Source: Clostridia bacterium (GTDB taxonomy: Bacteria > Bacillota_A > Clostridia > Christensenellales > UBA1242). From it: DNA of 13,553 nt. Under the pieces are notes generated by a model. That model did not search any database and had not been told where the DNA came from. It saw nothing but the letters and a program-made list of their open reading frames with translations. The position numbers and the translations under genes were made by a program. Position 1 is the stretch's first letter; each line of letters begins with the position of its first letter. Below, piece by piece: positions 4,603 to 11,586 of the stretch. The stretch covers positions 1 to 13,553 of the forward strand of contig JAFTCZ010000041.1 of the NCBI GenBank assembly GCA_017454425.1, read 5' to 3'.

Positions 4603-6906
4603 TTATTTTGTGGCATTTATGCCTTGTTGTGGGGCAAGGGGTGCATCTTCGGGCTCGGCCTTTTTGATGCTTAGGCTTATGCGCTTTTTGGCAACATCAA
4701 CGCCAATAACACGCACGCGCACTTTGTCACCAACAGTAAGCACTTCGCTTGGGTGTTTGATATATTCGTTGCAAATTTCGGATATGTGCACAAGGCCGTC
4801 TTGATGCACGCCAATATCTACAAATGCACCAAAGTCAATAACATTGCGCACAGTGCCATTAAGGTCCATGCCCACTTCCAAATCTTCAAGTGACAACAAA
4901 TCGCTTCTTAAAACTGGTTTTGGCAAACTGTCACGAATATCTCGTCCAGGCTTTTGAAGCTCAATCACAATGTCATTAAGTGTTGGCACACCAACACCAC
5001 AAATGTCTGCAACTTTTTCTTCGCCCTCGAGTGTTATCTTTTGAGGAAGGGTAGATAGGTTGTGATTTGTTATGTCTTGCTCGGTTAGGTTAAAGTGGTT
5101 TAACAGCTTATTAACTGCATCATAACTTTCGGGGTGAACAGATGTGTTATCTAACACATTTTTTGCATTTGGTATGCGCAAAAAACCTGCACATTGCTCG
5201 TATGCTTTTGTCCCAAGTCCAGTTACATCAAGTAATTCGGTGCGTGATTTGAATTCTTTTTTGCTGTCTCTATATTTGACAATTGCGCCAGCGGTTTTTT
5301 GGTTTAATCCACTTACACGAGCAAGCAAAGGCACTGATGCCGTGTTTAGGTCGACACCAACTTCGTTAACACTGCTTTCTACCACGCCCTCAAGCACTTC
5401 GGATAGACGCTTTTGTGGCATGTCGTGTTGATATTGTCCAACGCCAATAGATTTTGGGTCAATCTTTATAAGTTCTGCCAGTGGGTCTTGCAAACGCCTT
5501 GCAATACTAACGGCACTGCGAATAGATACATCATATTGCGGAAACTCGGTAGCTCCCAATTTGCTTGCACTATATACTGATGCGCCTGCTTCGTTTACTA
5601 TGGCATACTGAACAGGCTTTTTAAGTTTTTTGATAAGTCCTGCAACAAAAATTTCGGCTTCTTTGCTAGCTGTTCCGTTTCCTATGCTTATGGTGTCTAC
5701 ATTATTGCGATAAATCATCTCGCTAAGTATGCGTTCGCTTTCTTCAATTTTAGATTGTGGTGGGGTAGGATAAACAACGCCTGTGTCAAGTACTTTTCCG
5801 CTTGCGTCAATAACTGCAATTTTGCAACCTGTGCGATAGGCCGGGTCAACTGCCATAATTATTTTATCTTTTAGTGGTGGTTGCATCAAAAGGGGCTTAA
5901 GATTTAGTTCAAACATCTTTATTGCTTGTTCATCTGCGTTTTCGGTCATGGTGTTTCGCAGTTCTCGCTCGAGAGATGGTGCAAGCAATCTGTCATAGCC
6001 ATCACGAATTGCATTTACAACAAAGTCATGAATTTCGGTTTCACCAAGTTTTTTTGGTTCGACTTTTGCTTTTTTAACTTTATTTTCGGCATCAATCATT
6101 TCTTGTTGAATTGCTTCTAGATATGATTTGGCTTCGCCCTTTAAGAATTTCTTAAATAGTGCGGCATAAACATTTTTTGTGGTAAGTGGGTCCAAGTAAA
6201 AACTTGCATTAATTGCGTCTTCTTTTTCTCCACGGTTTATGGCAAGAATTCGGTGGCTTGGCATGGTTTTGATATGCTCGGCATAGTCTTTATAAACCTC
6301 ATAGGTTTTGTTTTCGTCCTTTGCATCATTCCATGTTGTTTTCAGTTTTGCATAATTCCAATAAATTTCACGCAGTTTTTTGCGTGCGTCTGTGTCGTCG
6401 GATACAATTTCGGCAATAATGTCGCTTGCGCCTTGCAATGCCGCCTCGGTATCATTTACATTCTTTTCAGCATCTACATAAGGCTTTGCCAGTTCTTCGA
6501 GATTTGTGTTTGGAACTTGTTTTAGTATCTGGTCTGCAAGAGGTTGAAGCCCACTTGCAATTGCCACGCTTGCACGAGTTTTGCGTTTGGGCCTAAAAGG
6601 CCTGTAAATATCCTCAATTTCGGTAAGAGTAAGTGCATCTTGAATACTTTTTTCAAGTTCGGGGGTAAGATTTCCTTGCTCGGTAAGCAGTTTACTAACT
6701 TCGCTTTTTCGAGTATCAAGATTGCGAAGATAATTAAGGTCATCGGCAAACGAACGAATTGTTTGGTCGTCACAAGTGCCGTGCATTTCTTTACGATATC
6801 TTGCAATAAAAGGTATTGTGCAACCTTCGTCCAAAAGGGTGGTTAAATTTTGAGCATAAATTTCTTTTATGCCAAATCTTTCTGCTAATATTTTGTAAAA
6901 TTCCAT
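4603..6906 (-). CDS. tex: Tex-family transcription accessory / S1 RNA-binding protein
   Basis: A full-length 767-residue Tex protein, a widely conserved cytoplasmic nucleic-acid-binding factor related to eukaryotic Spt6 and linked to transcription. Domains in order: the Tex N-terminal helical region (about 1-340, with IPFIARYRKEMHG at 31-43 and YRPFRPKRKTRA at 101-112), a YqgF/RNase-H-like domain starting at IIMAVDPAYRTGCK (349-362), the helix-hairpin-helix region (DPKSIGVGQYQHDM at 483-496 and NTASVPLLARVSGLN at 521-535), then an S1 domain (about 677-748, with NGTVRNVIDFGAFVDIG and DGLVHISE). A short acidic/glutamine tail ends the protein. ATG 6904-6906 has CGGAG seven bases upstream. It is divergent from the NUDIX pair; I see no convincing promoter in the 155-base gap on the tex side (best guess TTGCCA with GATAAA, spacing only 15). 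Confidence 0.96.
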   Translation of the reverse strand: MEFYKILAERFGIKEIYAQNLTTLLDEGCTIPFIARYRKEMHGTCDDQTIRSFADDLNYLRNLDTRKSEVSKLLTEQGNLTPELEKSIQDALTLTEIEDIYRPFRPKRKTRASVAIASGLQPLADQILKQVPNTNLEELAKPYVDAEKNVNDTEAALQGASDIIAEIVSDDTDARKKLREIYWNYAKLKTTWNDAKDENKTYEVYKDYAEHIKTMPSHRILAINRGEKEDAINASFYLDPLTTKNVYAALFKKFLKGEAKSYLEAIQQEMIDAENKVKKAKVEPKKLGETEIHDFVVNAIRDGYDRLLAPSLERELRNTMTENADEQAIKMFELNLKPLLMQPPLKDKIIMAVDPAYRTGCKIAVIDASGKVLDTGVVYPTPPQSKIEESERILSEMIYRNNVDTISIGNGTASKEAEIFVAGLIKKLKKPVQYAIVNEAGASVYSASKLGATEFPQYDVSIRSAVSIARRLQDPLAELIKIDPKSIGVGQYQHDMPQKRLSEVLEGVVESSVNEVGVDLNTASVPLLARVSGLNQKTAGAIVKYRDSKKEFKSRTELLDVTGLGTKAYEQCAGFLRIPNAKNVLDNTSVHPESYDAVNKLLNHFNLTEQDITNHNLSTLPQKITLEGEEKVADICGVGVPTLNDIVIELQKPGRDIRDSLPKPVLRSDLLSLEDLEVGMDLNGTVRNVIDFGAFVDIGVHQDGLVHISEICNEYIKHPSEVLTVGDKVRVRVIGVDVAKKRISLSIKKAEPEDAPLAPQQGINATK

Positions 6907-7005
6907 TGTGTTACTCCGTAGTTAAAAGTGTACAATAAGTTTATCACAAAGCCCAATTTTTGGCAATTATTTGCAAGCAATAACATTTTTGTAAGCAAAT
7001 TTGTT

Positions 7006-7033
7006 TTGAAAAATAAAAATGACATGCTATACT
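7006..7033 (+). promoter_or_regulatory. Promoter of the NUDIX gene pair
   Basis: TTGAAA (7006-7011), a 16-base spacer and TATACT (7028-7033) preceded by TG and one base (7025-7026). This is the third promoter in the window combining TTGAAA with an extended -10. The start point would be near 7040, about 22 bases before ATG 7062. Confidence 0.7.
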
Positions 7034-7061
7034 TAATTTTACAAGCGAGGTAAAACAAAAG

Positions 7062-7661
7062 ATGAATGACAAAATTATATTAAGAAGTGTCGAGACAATA
7101 CAAAAATTTGACCGCATAAATGTTTATACTTATCACTTTTTTGTTAACAACAGACCACTAGATTATAACCTAGTTTCTAGACGAAAAATGAGCAAGAAAA
7201 ATTCCGCCGACAAACACATTGATGCAACAGTAATTTTCCCATACTTTAAGAAGGGCAAAGATGTATTTGTGGTGTTTATTAGGCAATTTAGGTTTCCTAT
7301 AAATGACTATATTTATGACCTTCCCGCAGGCCGAACCGAGGCAGGGGAAGACCCAATCGAGTGTGCAAAGCGCGAGGTGGCCGAAGAAATTGGGGCTCGC
7401 GTTGTGCATATCGAGCCTGCAACATCACCAGCATACACAAGCCCGGGCATGACAAACGAGTGCATTGCCACTTATTTTGCCGAAGTCGAGATGAGTGGTC
7501 ATCAGTCACTAGAAGATTATGAACTGATTGACTATGAAATTGTAAATATTAAGGATATAAATAAGTTTGTAGATACTCACACAATGGGCATGACAGGCAA
7601 AATGCTTTCAAAAATGTTTTATTATCAACAAGTTATCAAAAGCAAGGGAAGACTAAAATAA
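7062..7661 (+). CDS. NUDIX hydrolase, ADP-ribose pyrophosphatase-like (copy 1)
   Basis: A 199-residue NUDIX hydrolase. The Nudix box spans residues 90-112 (G90, E96, then REVAEEIGA), with the metal-binding glutamates E105, E108 and E109 all present. SPGMTNE (127-133), downstream of the box, matches the SPG...E pattern of ADP-ribose pyrophosphatases (NudF type), so cleavage of ADP-ribose to AMP and ribose-5-phosphate is the most likely activity; other nucleoside diphosphate-X substrates are possible. The N-terminal part (VFIRQFRFPINDYIYDLPAG, 71-90) is typical of the group. The start ATG 7062 follows GAGGT by 10 bases and a good promoter. The stop overlaps the next ATG by one base (TAATG), so the two paralogues are translationally coupled. 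Confidence 0.88.
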   Translation: MNDKIILRSVETIQKFDRINVYTYHFFVNNRPLDYNLVSRRKMSKKNSADKHIDATVIFPYFKKGKDVFVVFIRQFRFPINDYIYDLPAGRTEAGEDPIECAKREVAEEIGARVVHIEPATSPAYTSPGMTNECIATYFAEVEMSGHQSLEDYELIDYEIVNIKDINKFVDTHTMGMTGKMLSKMFYYQQVIKSKGRLK

Positions 7662-8251
7662 TGCAAAAACCAATTCTAAAAAAAATTAGCACACTTACAC
7701 AAAACAGATGGGCAAATATGTATGAATACGAATATGAATACAACAAACAACCAGTTTTATATTATGTTGCCTCAAGACGAAAAATGACCACACAAAACGC
7801 AAACAAACCCAATGCCGATTCGGTCATAATTTTGCCATATTATAAAGACAAAGAAGGCATAAAAATTGTGTTTATCAGGCAATTTAGATATGCCGTTAAT
7901 GATTTTATTTATGATGTTCCGGCAGGGACAATAGATGAAGGTGAACAACCTCTTAAATGTGCCATTCGTGAAGTGTCCGAAGAGATTGGTGCCAGCGTGT
8001 TAAATATTGAACAATGCACATCACTTTCGTACACAACACCTGGGTGCCTTAACGAAACTTCTATTACTTATTTTGCCGAAGTCAAATTAGATAAAAAGCA
8101 AAATTTGCAAACAGACGAAATAATAGATCTTCATATTGTGCCACTTGAAGAAGTACCACAATTTACCGACAAAAACATAATGGGGGTTCAGGGCAAAATG
8201 ATGGCAAAAATATTTTATTATCAACAAAAATTAAAACAAGCAGAAAAATAA
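7661..8251 (+). CDS. NUDIX hydrolase, ADP-ribose pyrophosphatase-like (copy 2)
   Basis: A 196-residue paralogue of the preceding gene, collinear over its whole length: shared SRRKM near residue 40, VFIRQFR, PAG before the box, YFAEV, and GKM..K.FYYQQ at the end. The Nudix box is at 89-111 (G89, E95, REVSEEIGA) with all catalytic glutamates. The downstream motif is TTPGCLNE instead of TSPGMTNE. A purine-rich AAGGGA about 11 bases upstream and the TAATG overlap point to coupled translation. Both copies keep a full active site, so the duplication may have split substrates, or the two subunits may form a heterodimer, since NudF-type enzymes are dimers (inference). A strong terminator follows. Confidence 0.88.
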   Translation: MQKPILKKISTLTQNRWANMYEYEYEYNKQPVLYYVASRRKMTTQNANKPNADSVIILPYYKDKEGIKIVFIRQFRYAVNDFIYDVPAGTIDEGEQPLKCAIREVSEEIGASVLNIEQCTSLSYTTPGCLNETSITYFAEVKLDKKQNLQTDEIIDLHIVPLEEVPQFTDKNIMGVQGKMMAKIFYYQQKLKQAEK

Positions 8252-8279
8252 AAAACTTTGTAAATGCAAAGTTTTTTTA
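8250..8279 (+). terminator. Terminator shared by the NUDIX pair and the convergent gene at 8294
   Basis: AAAAAACTTTG (8250-8260) pairs perfectly with CAAAGTTTTTT (8267-8277) around a 6-base loop. A's on one side and T's on the other make it a good bidirectional terminator for the convergent transcripts. Confidence 0.85.
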
Positions 8280-8293
8280 TTTGACTTAAACAA

Positions 8294-8908
8294 TTAAAAT
8301 TTGCGTTGCAAGGTTTTTGTTTTGTTGTTTTGCTCGGTCAATGCATTTTCAAAAGTTTTTGCAAAAGCCCAAGCCATATCCTCAATTTTATCATCTTTGT
8401 CATATTTTATGTTATTTGCTATTTCAACAGTGATGGGCTGTTTTTTTAATATTTCTATACCATGATATAATGCACACACATCATAACCATAACTTGCAAA
8501 ATCTTTTGAAATCTTAAAGTTTTTGACATAGTCATTTGTTTCGACTTTATAAACAGCACCAAACAAATTTTTTATATTTAATGGTTTTTCGTTGTTGTCA
8601 CAATTTGGTACAGCCCAAATAACGGGTGAAAGGATATGTGAACATGGTGTAAGACTGCTGTGGCCGGTATAATCTTTGTATCTTAAATCTTCGCGCGTAA
8701 CACACATACCAAGTTTTTGATTCCAAACAAGAGCCCACACAGGAACAACCATTAACTTTCCATAACTGCCTTTGAGCACAAACCAGTCAAAATTATCAAT
8801 AACGCGTTCTTTTATTGTTTTGTTGCCCATATTTATGTCTGCCAAAGCTTTAATAGCTGTTTGTGCTTTTTGCAATGCCGATTCTGCCATTGTGATATAT
8901 TGTGCCAT
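8294..8908 (-). CDS. Protein of unknown function, 204 residues
   Basis: An intact soluble-looking protein that I cannot assign to a family. It opens with an amphipathic helix (MAQYITMAESALQKAQTA), then a region rich in aromatics and beta-strand formers (FDWFVLKGSYGKLMVVPVWA at about 40-59, W62), a CSHILSPVIWAVP segment at about 89-101, and a helical charged end (DMAWAFAKTFENALTEQNNK). There is no signal peptide or clear membrane span. Cysteines are scattered (about 4) without a metal-site spacing. The start at 8908 has a modest GGTG upstream; M7 is an alternative. It has its own promoter, with an overlapping palindrome, 25 bases upstream, so it is probably separate from the glp-linked genes ahead of it, although no terminator is visible between them. 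A shared bidirectional terminator lies beyond its stop. Confidence 0.72.
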   Translation of the reverse strand: MAQYITMAESALQKAQTAIKALADINMGNKTIKERVIDNFDWFVLKGSYGKLMVVPVWALVWNQKLGMCVTREDLRYKDYTGHSSLTPCSHILSPVIWAVPNCDNNEKPLNIKNLFGAVYKVETNDYVKNFKISKDFASYGYDVCALYHGIEILKKQPITVEIANNIKYDKDDKIEDMAWAFAKTFENALTEQNNKTKTLQRKF

Positions 8909-8931
8909 TTTTTCACCACTTTGTTTTTTTT

Positions 8932-8960
8932 AATGATACATCATTTGTCAAAAAAGTCAA
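8932..8960 (-). promoter_or_regulatory. Promoter with palindromic operator for the unknown gene at 8908
   Basis: On the reverse strand TTGACT (8955-8960), 16 bases, then TATCAT (8933-8938) form a plausible promoter. The -10 is covered by the inverted repeat AATGAT-AC-ATCATT (8932-8945 on the plus strand, 6-bp arms, 2-base centre), placed where a repressor would block RNA polymerase. Confidence 0.5.
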
Positions 8961-8969
8961 GATGATTTT

Positions 8970-9956
8970 TTATTTATCTTTTTGCGTCTTTTCGAATAAA
9001 GAAGATTTATCAAGACCAAGTTGTTTTTTAAGCTGTTGTTCACGCCCATAAGGCAATTTTGATGGTTTTTTTGTCTCTTTTGATTTGTTTGTTTCTTTTA
9101 TTAATTCATCTTGCGGCGTGGCAGTTGGTTTTTCTTGAATTAATTGTTTTTCTTTTTTGTTTTTTGCCCACAATTTATTTTCTTTTTTGCGCTCTTCTTT
9201 TTCTTTTTGGTCCTGAAGTGCAATAAGCGCCGCAAGTTGCTTGCGCTGAAAATTTGCTTTACCATCTTCAAGTTGGTGCAACAAATCTTTGTGGCTTAAT
9301 TGTTCGTTTGCTTCTTTTATTGCTTGTTTTTGTTCTTGTGCATATTGCAATATTTGTGCTTTTTGCATTCTTTTTTCAAGATATTGCATATCTTTTGCAT
9401 TTTCTTTTAGGTCGCGCTCTATTTGTTTTTGTTGTTCAAAAAATGCTTCATTATCCATTTTGTTTTGCACTTTGCTTTCTTTGTCTAACACATTTTGCAA
9501 AACATTTAAGTCAATTTGGTCACGAGATACTTGTGCTTTTTTGCTGTTTTGCAAAATCTCGTTTTGAACACAAGCACGAAATTGTTGTTTGTCAGCAGGA
9601 GAGATTGAAATTGTTTTTATTTTACCGTTTTTTACATATTTAATTCGCAGGCGTTCACCCGATAGTGCTGGGGCAGGCGAGTTTGAATAAACATCAATCA
9701 TCGAAATTATGTCATAACAGGGTATGGCATGGTTTATCATAAAATATCCAAAACTAATATACAAATATCCGTTTTGTACTTTGTATTTTGTGTTTATGTA
9801 AATTGGCAGGATAATAAGAATGTCAAGGCCTACAAACACGGCACTAGGAATAAAAGTGCCGACAATGGCCCAAACAAGAAATGTTCCCAAAGTGCAAAAC
9901 ATAAATATCAGTGTCAACAACAGCATACCACTGCTAATTTTTGAACGAAATTTCAT
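8970..9956 (-). CDS. Membrane-anchored bacterial PH-domain protein with long coiled-coil tail
   Basis: A 328-residue protein. Two adjacent hydrophobic segments lie at about 10-34 and 36-55. A region resembling bPH_6 (DUF1200, bacterial PH fold) follows at about 57-135: NGYLYISFGYF, CYDIISMIDVYSNS, PALSGERLRIKY and SISPADKQQF match the family pattern I..I....np..SpALS.dRl.I.y....iSP.....F. From about 136 to 275 the chain is almost purely charged and Gln-rich helix (FFEQQKQIERDLKENAKD, LEKRMQKAQILQYAQEQKQA), a likely cytoplasmic coiled coil, ending in a disordered Lys/Pro tail. The bPH_6 proteins I know lack such an extension. ATG 9956 has AAGGAAG four bases upstream and begins 11 bases after the DUF1667 stop, so it is probably the last gene of the glp operon. 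Function unknown: membrane scaffold or sensor is a guess. Confidence 0.75.
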   Translation of the reverse strand: MKFRSKISSGMLLLTLIFMFCTLGTFLVWAIVGTFIPSAVFVGLDILIILPIYINTKYKVQNGYLYISFGYFMINHAIPCYDIISMIDVYSNSPAPALSGERLRIKYVKNGKIKTISISPADKQQFRACVQNEILQNSKKAQVSRDQIDLNVLQNVLDKESKVQNKMDNEAFFEQQKQIERDLKENAKDMQYLEKRMQKAQILQYAQEQKQAIKEANEQLSHKDLLHQLEDGKANFQRKQLAALIALQDQKEKEERKKENKLWAKNKKEKQLIQEKPTATPQDELIKETNKSKETKKPSKLPYGREQQLKKQLGLDKSSLFEKTQKDK

Positions 9957-9967
9957 ATTTCTTCCTT

Positions 9968-10321
9968 TTATTTTATTTTTGGTGCAATATTAACCCCTGT
10001 TACTATGATGTCCGAACCCGTTCCGCACACATTTTTAATAAGAACATCACCAATTTTGTATGAGCGTTTTGTTGGCGCATCGGCAATAGCATTTAATATG
10101 TCAAAATAAATCCGCTTTTGCACCGCAACAGTTGTGCGAACACTTATTGTGCCACCCTTAATTGCTTTAACGCTTGTTATTGTGCGCCTTGGGTCGGTTA
10201 CTTCCTGAATGCCATATTCTTCGCCCCTTGGGCACAGGTTGCCTGTTACCACTATCTTGCCGTTCTTTTTGACAACATGAAGTTGGCAACTGTTTGGACA
10301 TCTTATGCAAATCATATCCAT
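9968..10321 (-). CDS. DUF1667 cysteine-rich protein of the glycerol-3-phosphate oxidation cluster
   Basis: A 117-residue DUF1667 protein. Cysteines C5, C8, C12 and C30 (IRCPNSC ... NLCPRGEEYG) make a C-x2-C-x3-C...C set suited to an iron-sulfur cluster. Then come the family's RRTITSVKA and a C-terminal GDVLIKNVCGTGSDIIVTG. The spacing and fold pattern recall the small domain binding an Fe4S4 in formate-dehydrogenase-type proteins (inference). In many Firmicutes this gene sits beside the GlpO-like and FAD/NAD oxidoreductase genes, as here, and is thought to act as a small electron-transfer subunit, taking a position like a simplified GlpC. ATG 10321 begins two bases after the upstream stop, with GGAGT before it. 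It is tightly cotranscribed. Confidence 0.88.
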   Translation of the reverse strand: MDMICIRCPNSCQLHVVKKNGKIVVTGNLCPRGEEYGIQEVTDPRRTITSVKAIKGGTISVRTTVAVQKRIYFDILNAIADAPTKRSYKIGDVLIKNVCGTGSDIIVTGVNIAPKIK

Positions 10322-10323
10322 AA

Positions 10324-11577
10324 TTATTTTACTCCTGTGTTTTGTTCTTCAATCGAAAGTGCAATGTCTTTGTTTATTTTTTGTTTATTTAGTCTTAAAC
10401 TATAAATTTGGCCATTTGTAATTGTGATAACCGGATTGTGCAAAATGTTTTGTTTTGATGAAACAGCATTTACAAAAATGCGCCTATATTCTTTGTCTGT
10501 TCGAAAGGCAATGCGAACAGTGCCTTGTTTGTTATTGTACAAATATTTTGGTACCGTATATCTAATATGTTCGTCGTGTTTTATTTCTATTTTGTTTGTG
10601 GCATCTAGTTTGCCTTTTGCATATAATGCAGCAGCACACCCTGCAATTTGACCATCTTCGGATACATTATCTACAAGGTCATTTACTTGCATAATATTGC
10701 CCGCCATAAATAATCCGGGCTGAGTGGTTTGCAAATATTCGTCTACGGCATAACTTTTTGTCATAGGGTATTGTTCGAGATTAAAGTTTGACACAAGTTC
10801 AATTTCGGGGGTTAGGCCAACTGACAAAAGCAATGTGTCACAAGGCACAAGTTTTTCTTGACTATAATCTACTTTGCCATTAACAACGGGGGCGGTATAA
10901 ACACCTGTTAGGCGTTTTTTGCCTTTTACCCTTGTAATGGTGGTCGAAAGGTGAAGCGGAATATTAAAATCTTGCAAACATTGTGTATAGTTTCGTGCAA
11001 GTCCTCCGCACTTATCCATAAACTCATACACTCCCACAACTTGCGCACCTTCACATACCATGCGTCTTGCCATAATAAGGCCAATATCGCCCGAACCAAG
11101 AATGACTGCTTTTTTGCCAATCATTTTGCCCTGCAAATTAACAATGGCTTGCGCACAGCCCGCCGTAAATATGCCTGCTGGGCGAGTGCCTGCAAGGTTT
11201 ATGGCACTTGCAGGGCGTTCACGACAACCCATTGCCAAAACAACAGATTTTGCTTCAATGTTTACAACTCCTTGTGGGCTGGTTGCTTCAACAAAAAAGT
11301 TTACACCACGGCTTATTCTTGTTACATATGTGCTGCACATAATGTCAATTTTTTTGTTGTTAGAAATTTTTTGTATCCATCTGTCAGCATATTCGGGGCC
11401 AGATAATTCTTCATTAAAATAATGCAACCCAAAACCGTTGTGAATACACTGATTAAGAATTCCTCCCAAACGGTATTCACGCTCTAGCAAAATCACATGA
11501 CAGCCTTCGTTTGCTGCACTAAATGCACAAGCCATGCCGGCGGGGCCACCACCAATAACTACGACATCAGTTTTCAT
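10324..11577 (-). CDS. FAD/NAD(P)-binding oxidoreductase of the glycerol-3-phosphate cluster
   Basis: A 417-residue pyridine nucleotide-disulphide-type flavoprotein. The FAD dinucleotide fold is VVVIGGGPAGMACA (5-18). The subgroup signature GGILNQCIHNGFGL (38-51, C44) follows, then MGCRERP (116-122), a second Rossmann motif AVILGSGDIGL (157-167) for NAD(P), and a C-terminal FAD motif around AGNIMQVNDLVDNVSEDG. The last 80 or so residues form an extra domain beyond a minimal reductase. It is the middle gene of the GlpO-like / oxidoreductase / DUF1667 trio and probably passes electrons between the [2Fe-2S] domain of the dehydrogenase and NAD or another acceptor; direction and acceptor are inferred. 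AGGAGT precedes ATG 11577 and the upstream stop is 9 bases away. Confidence 0.9.
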   Translation of the reverse strand: MKTDVVVIGGGPAGMACAFSAANEGCHVILLEREYRLGGILNQCIHNGFGLHYFNEELSGPEYADRWIQKISNNKKIDIMCSTYVTRISRGVNFFVEATSPQGVVNIEAKSVVLAMGCRERPASAINLAGTRPAGIFTAGCAQAIVNLQGKMIGKKAVILGSGDIGLIMARRMVCEGAQVVGVYEFMDKCGGLARNYTQCLQDFNIPLHLSTTITRVKGKKRLTGVYTAPVVNGKVDYSQEKLVPCDTLLLSVGLTPEIELVSNFNLEQYPMTKSYAVDEYLQTTQPGLFMAGNIMQVNDLVDNVSEDGQIAGCAAALYAKGKLDATNKIEIKHDEHIRYTVPKYLYNNKQGTVRIAFRTDKEYRRIFVNAVSSKQNILHNPVITITNGQIYSLRLNKQKINKDIALSIEEQNTGVK

Positions 11578-11586
11578 TTTGTACTC

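Noticed and set aside
6940..6966. tex promoter TTGCCA with GATAAA on the reverse strand
   Set aside because: The spacing is only 15 bases and both boxes are weak, so it is not listed as a feature.
9254..9643. Plus-strand open frames rich in Leu, Phe and Cys opposite the coiled-coil gene
   Set aside because: They are reverse reads of a Lys/Gln-rich coding sequence, with no ribosome sites and no recognisable domain.
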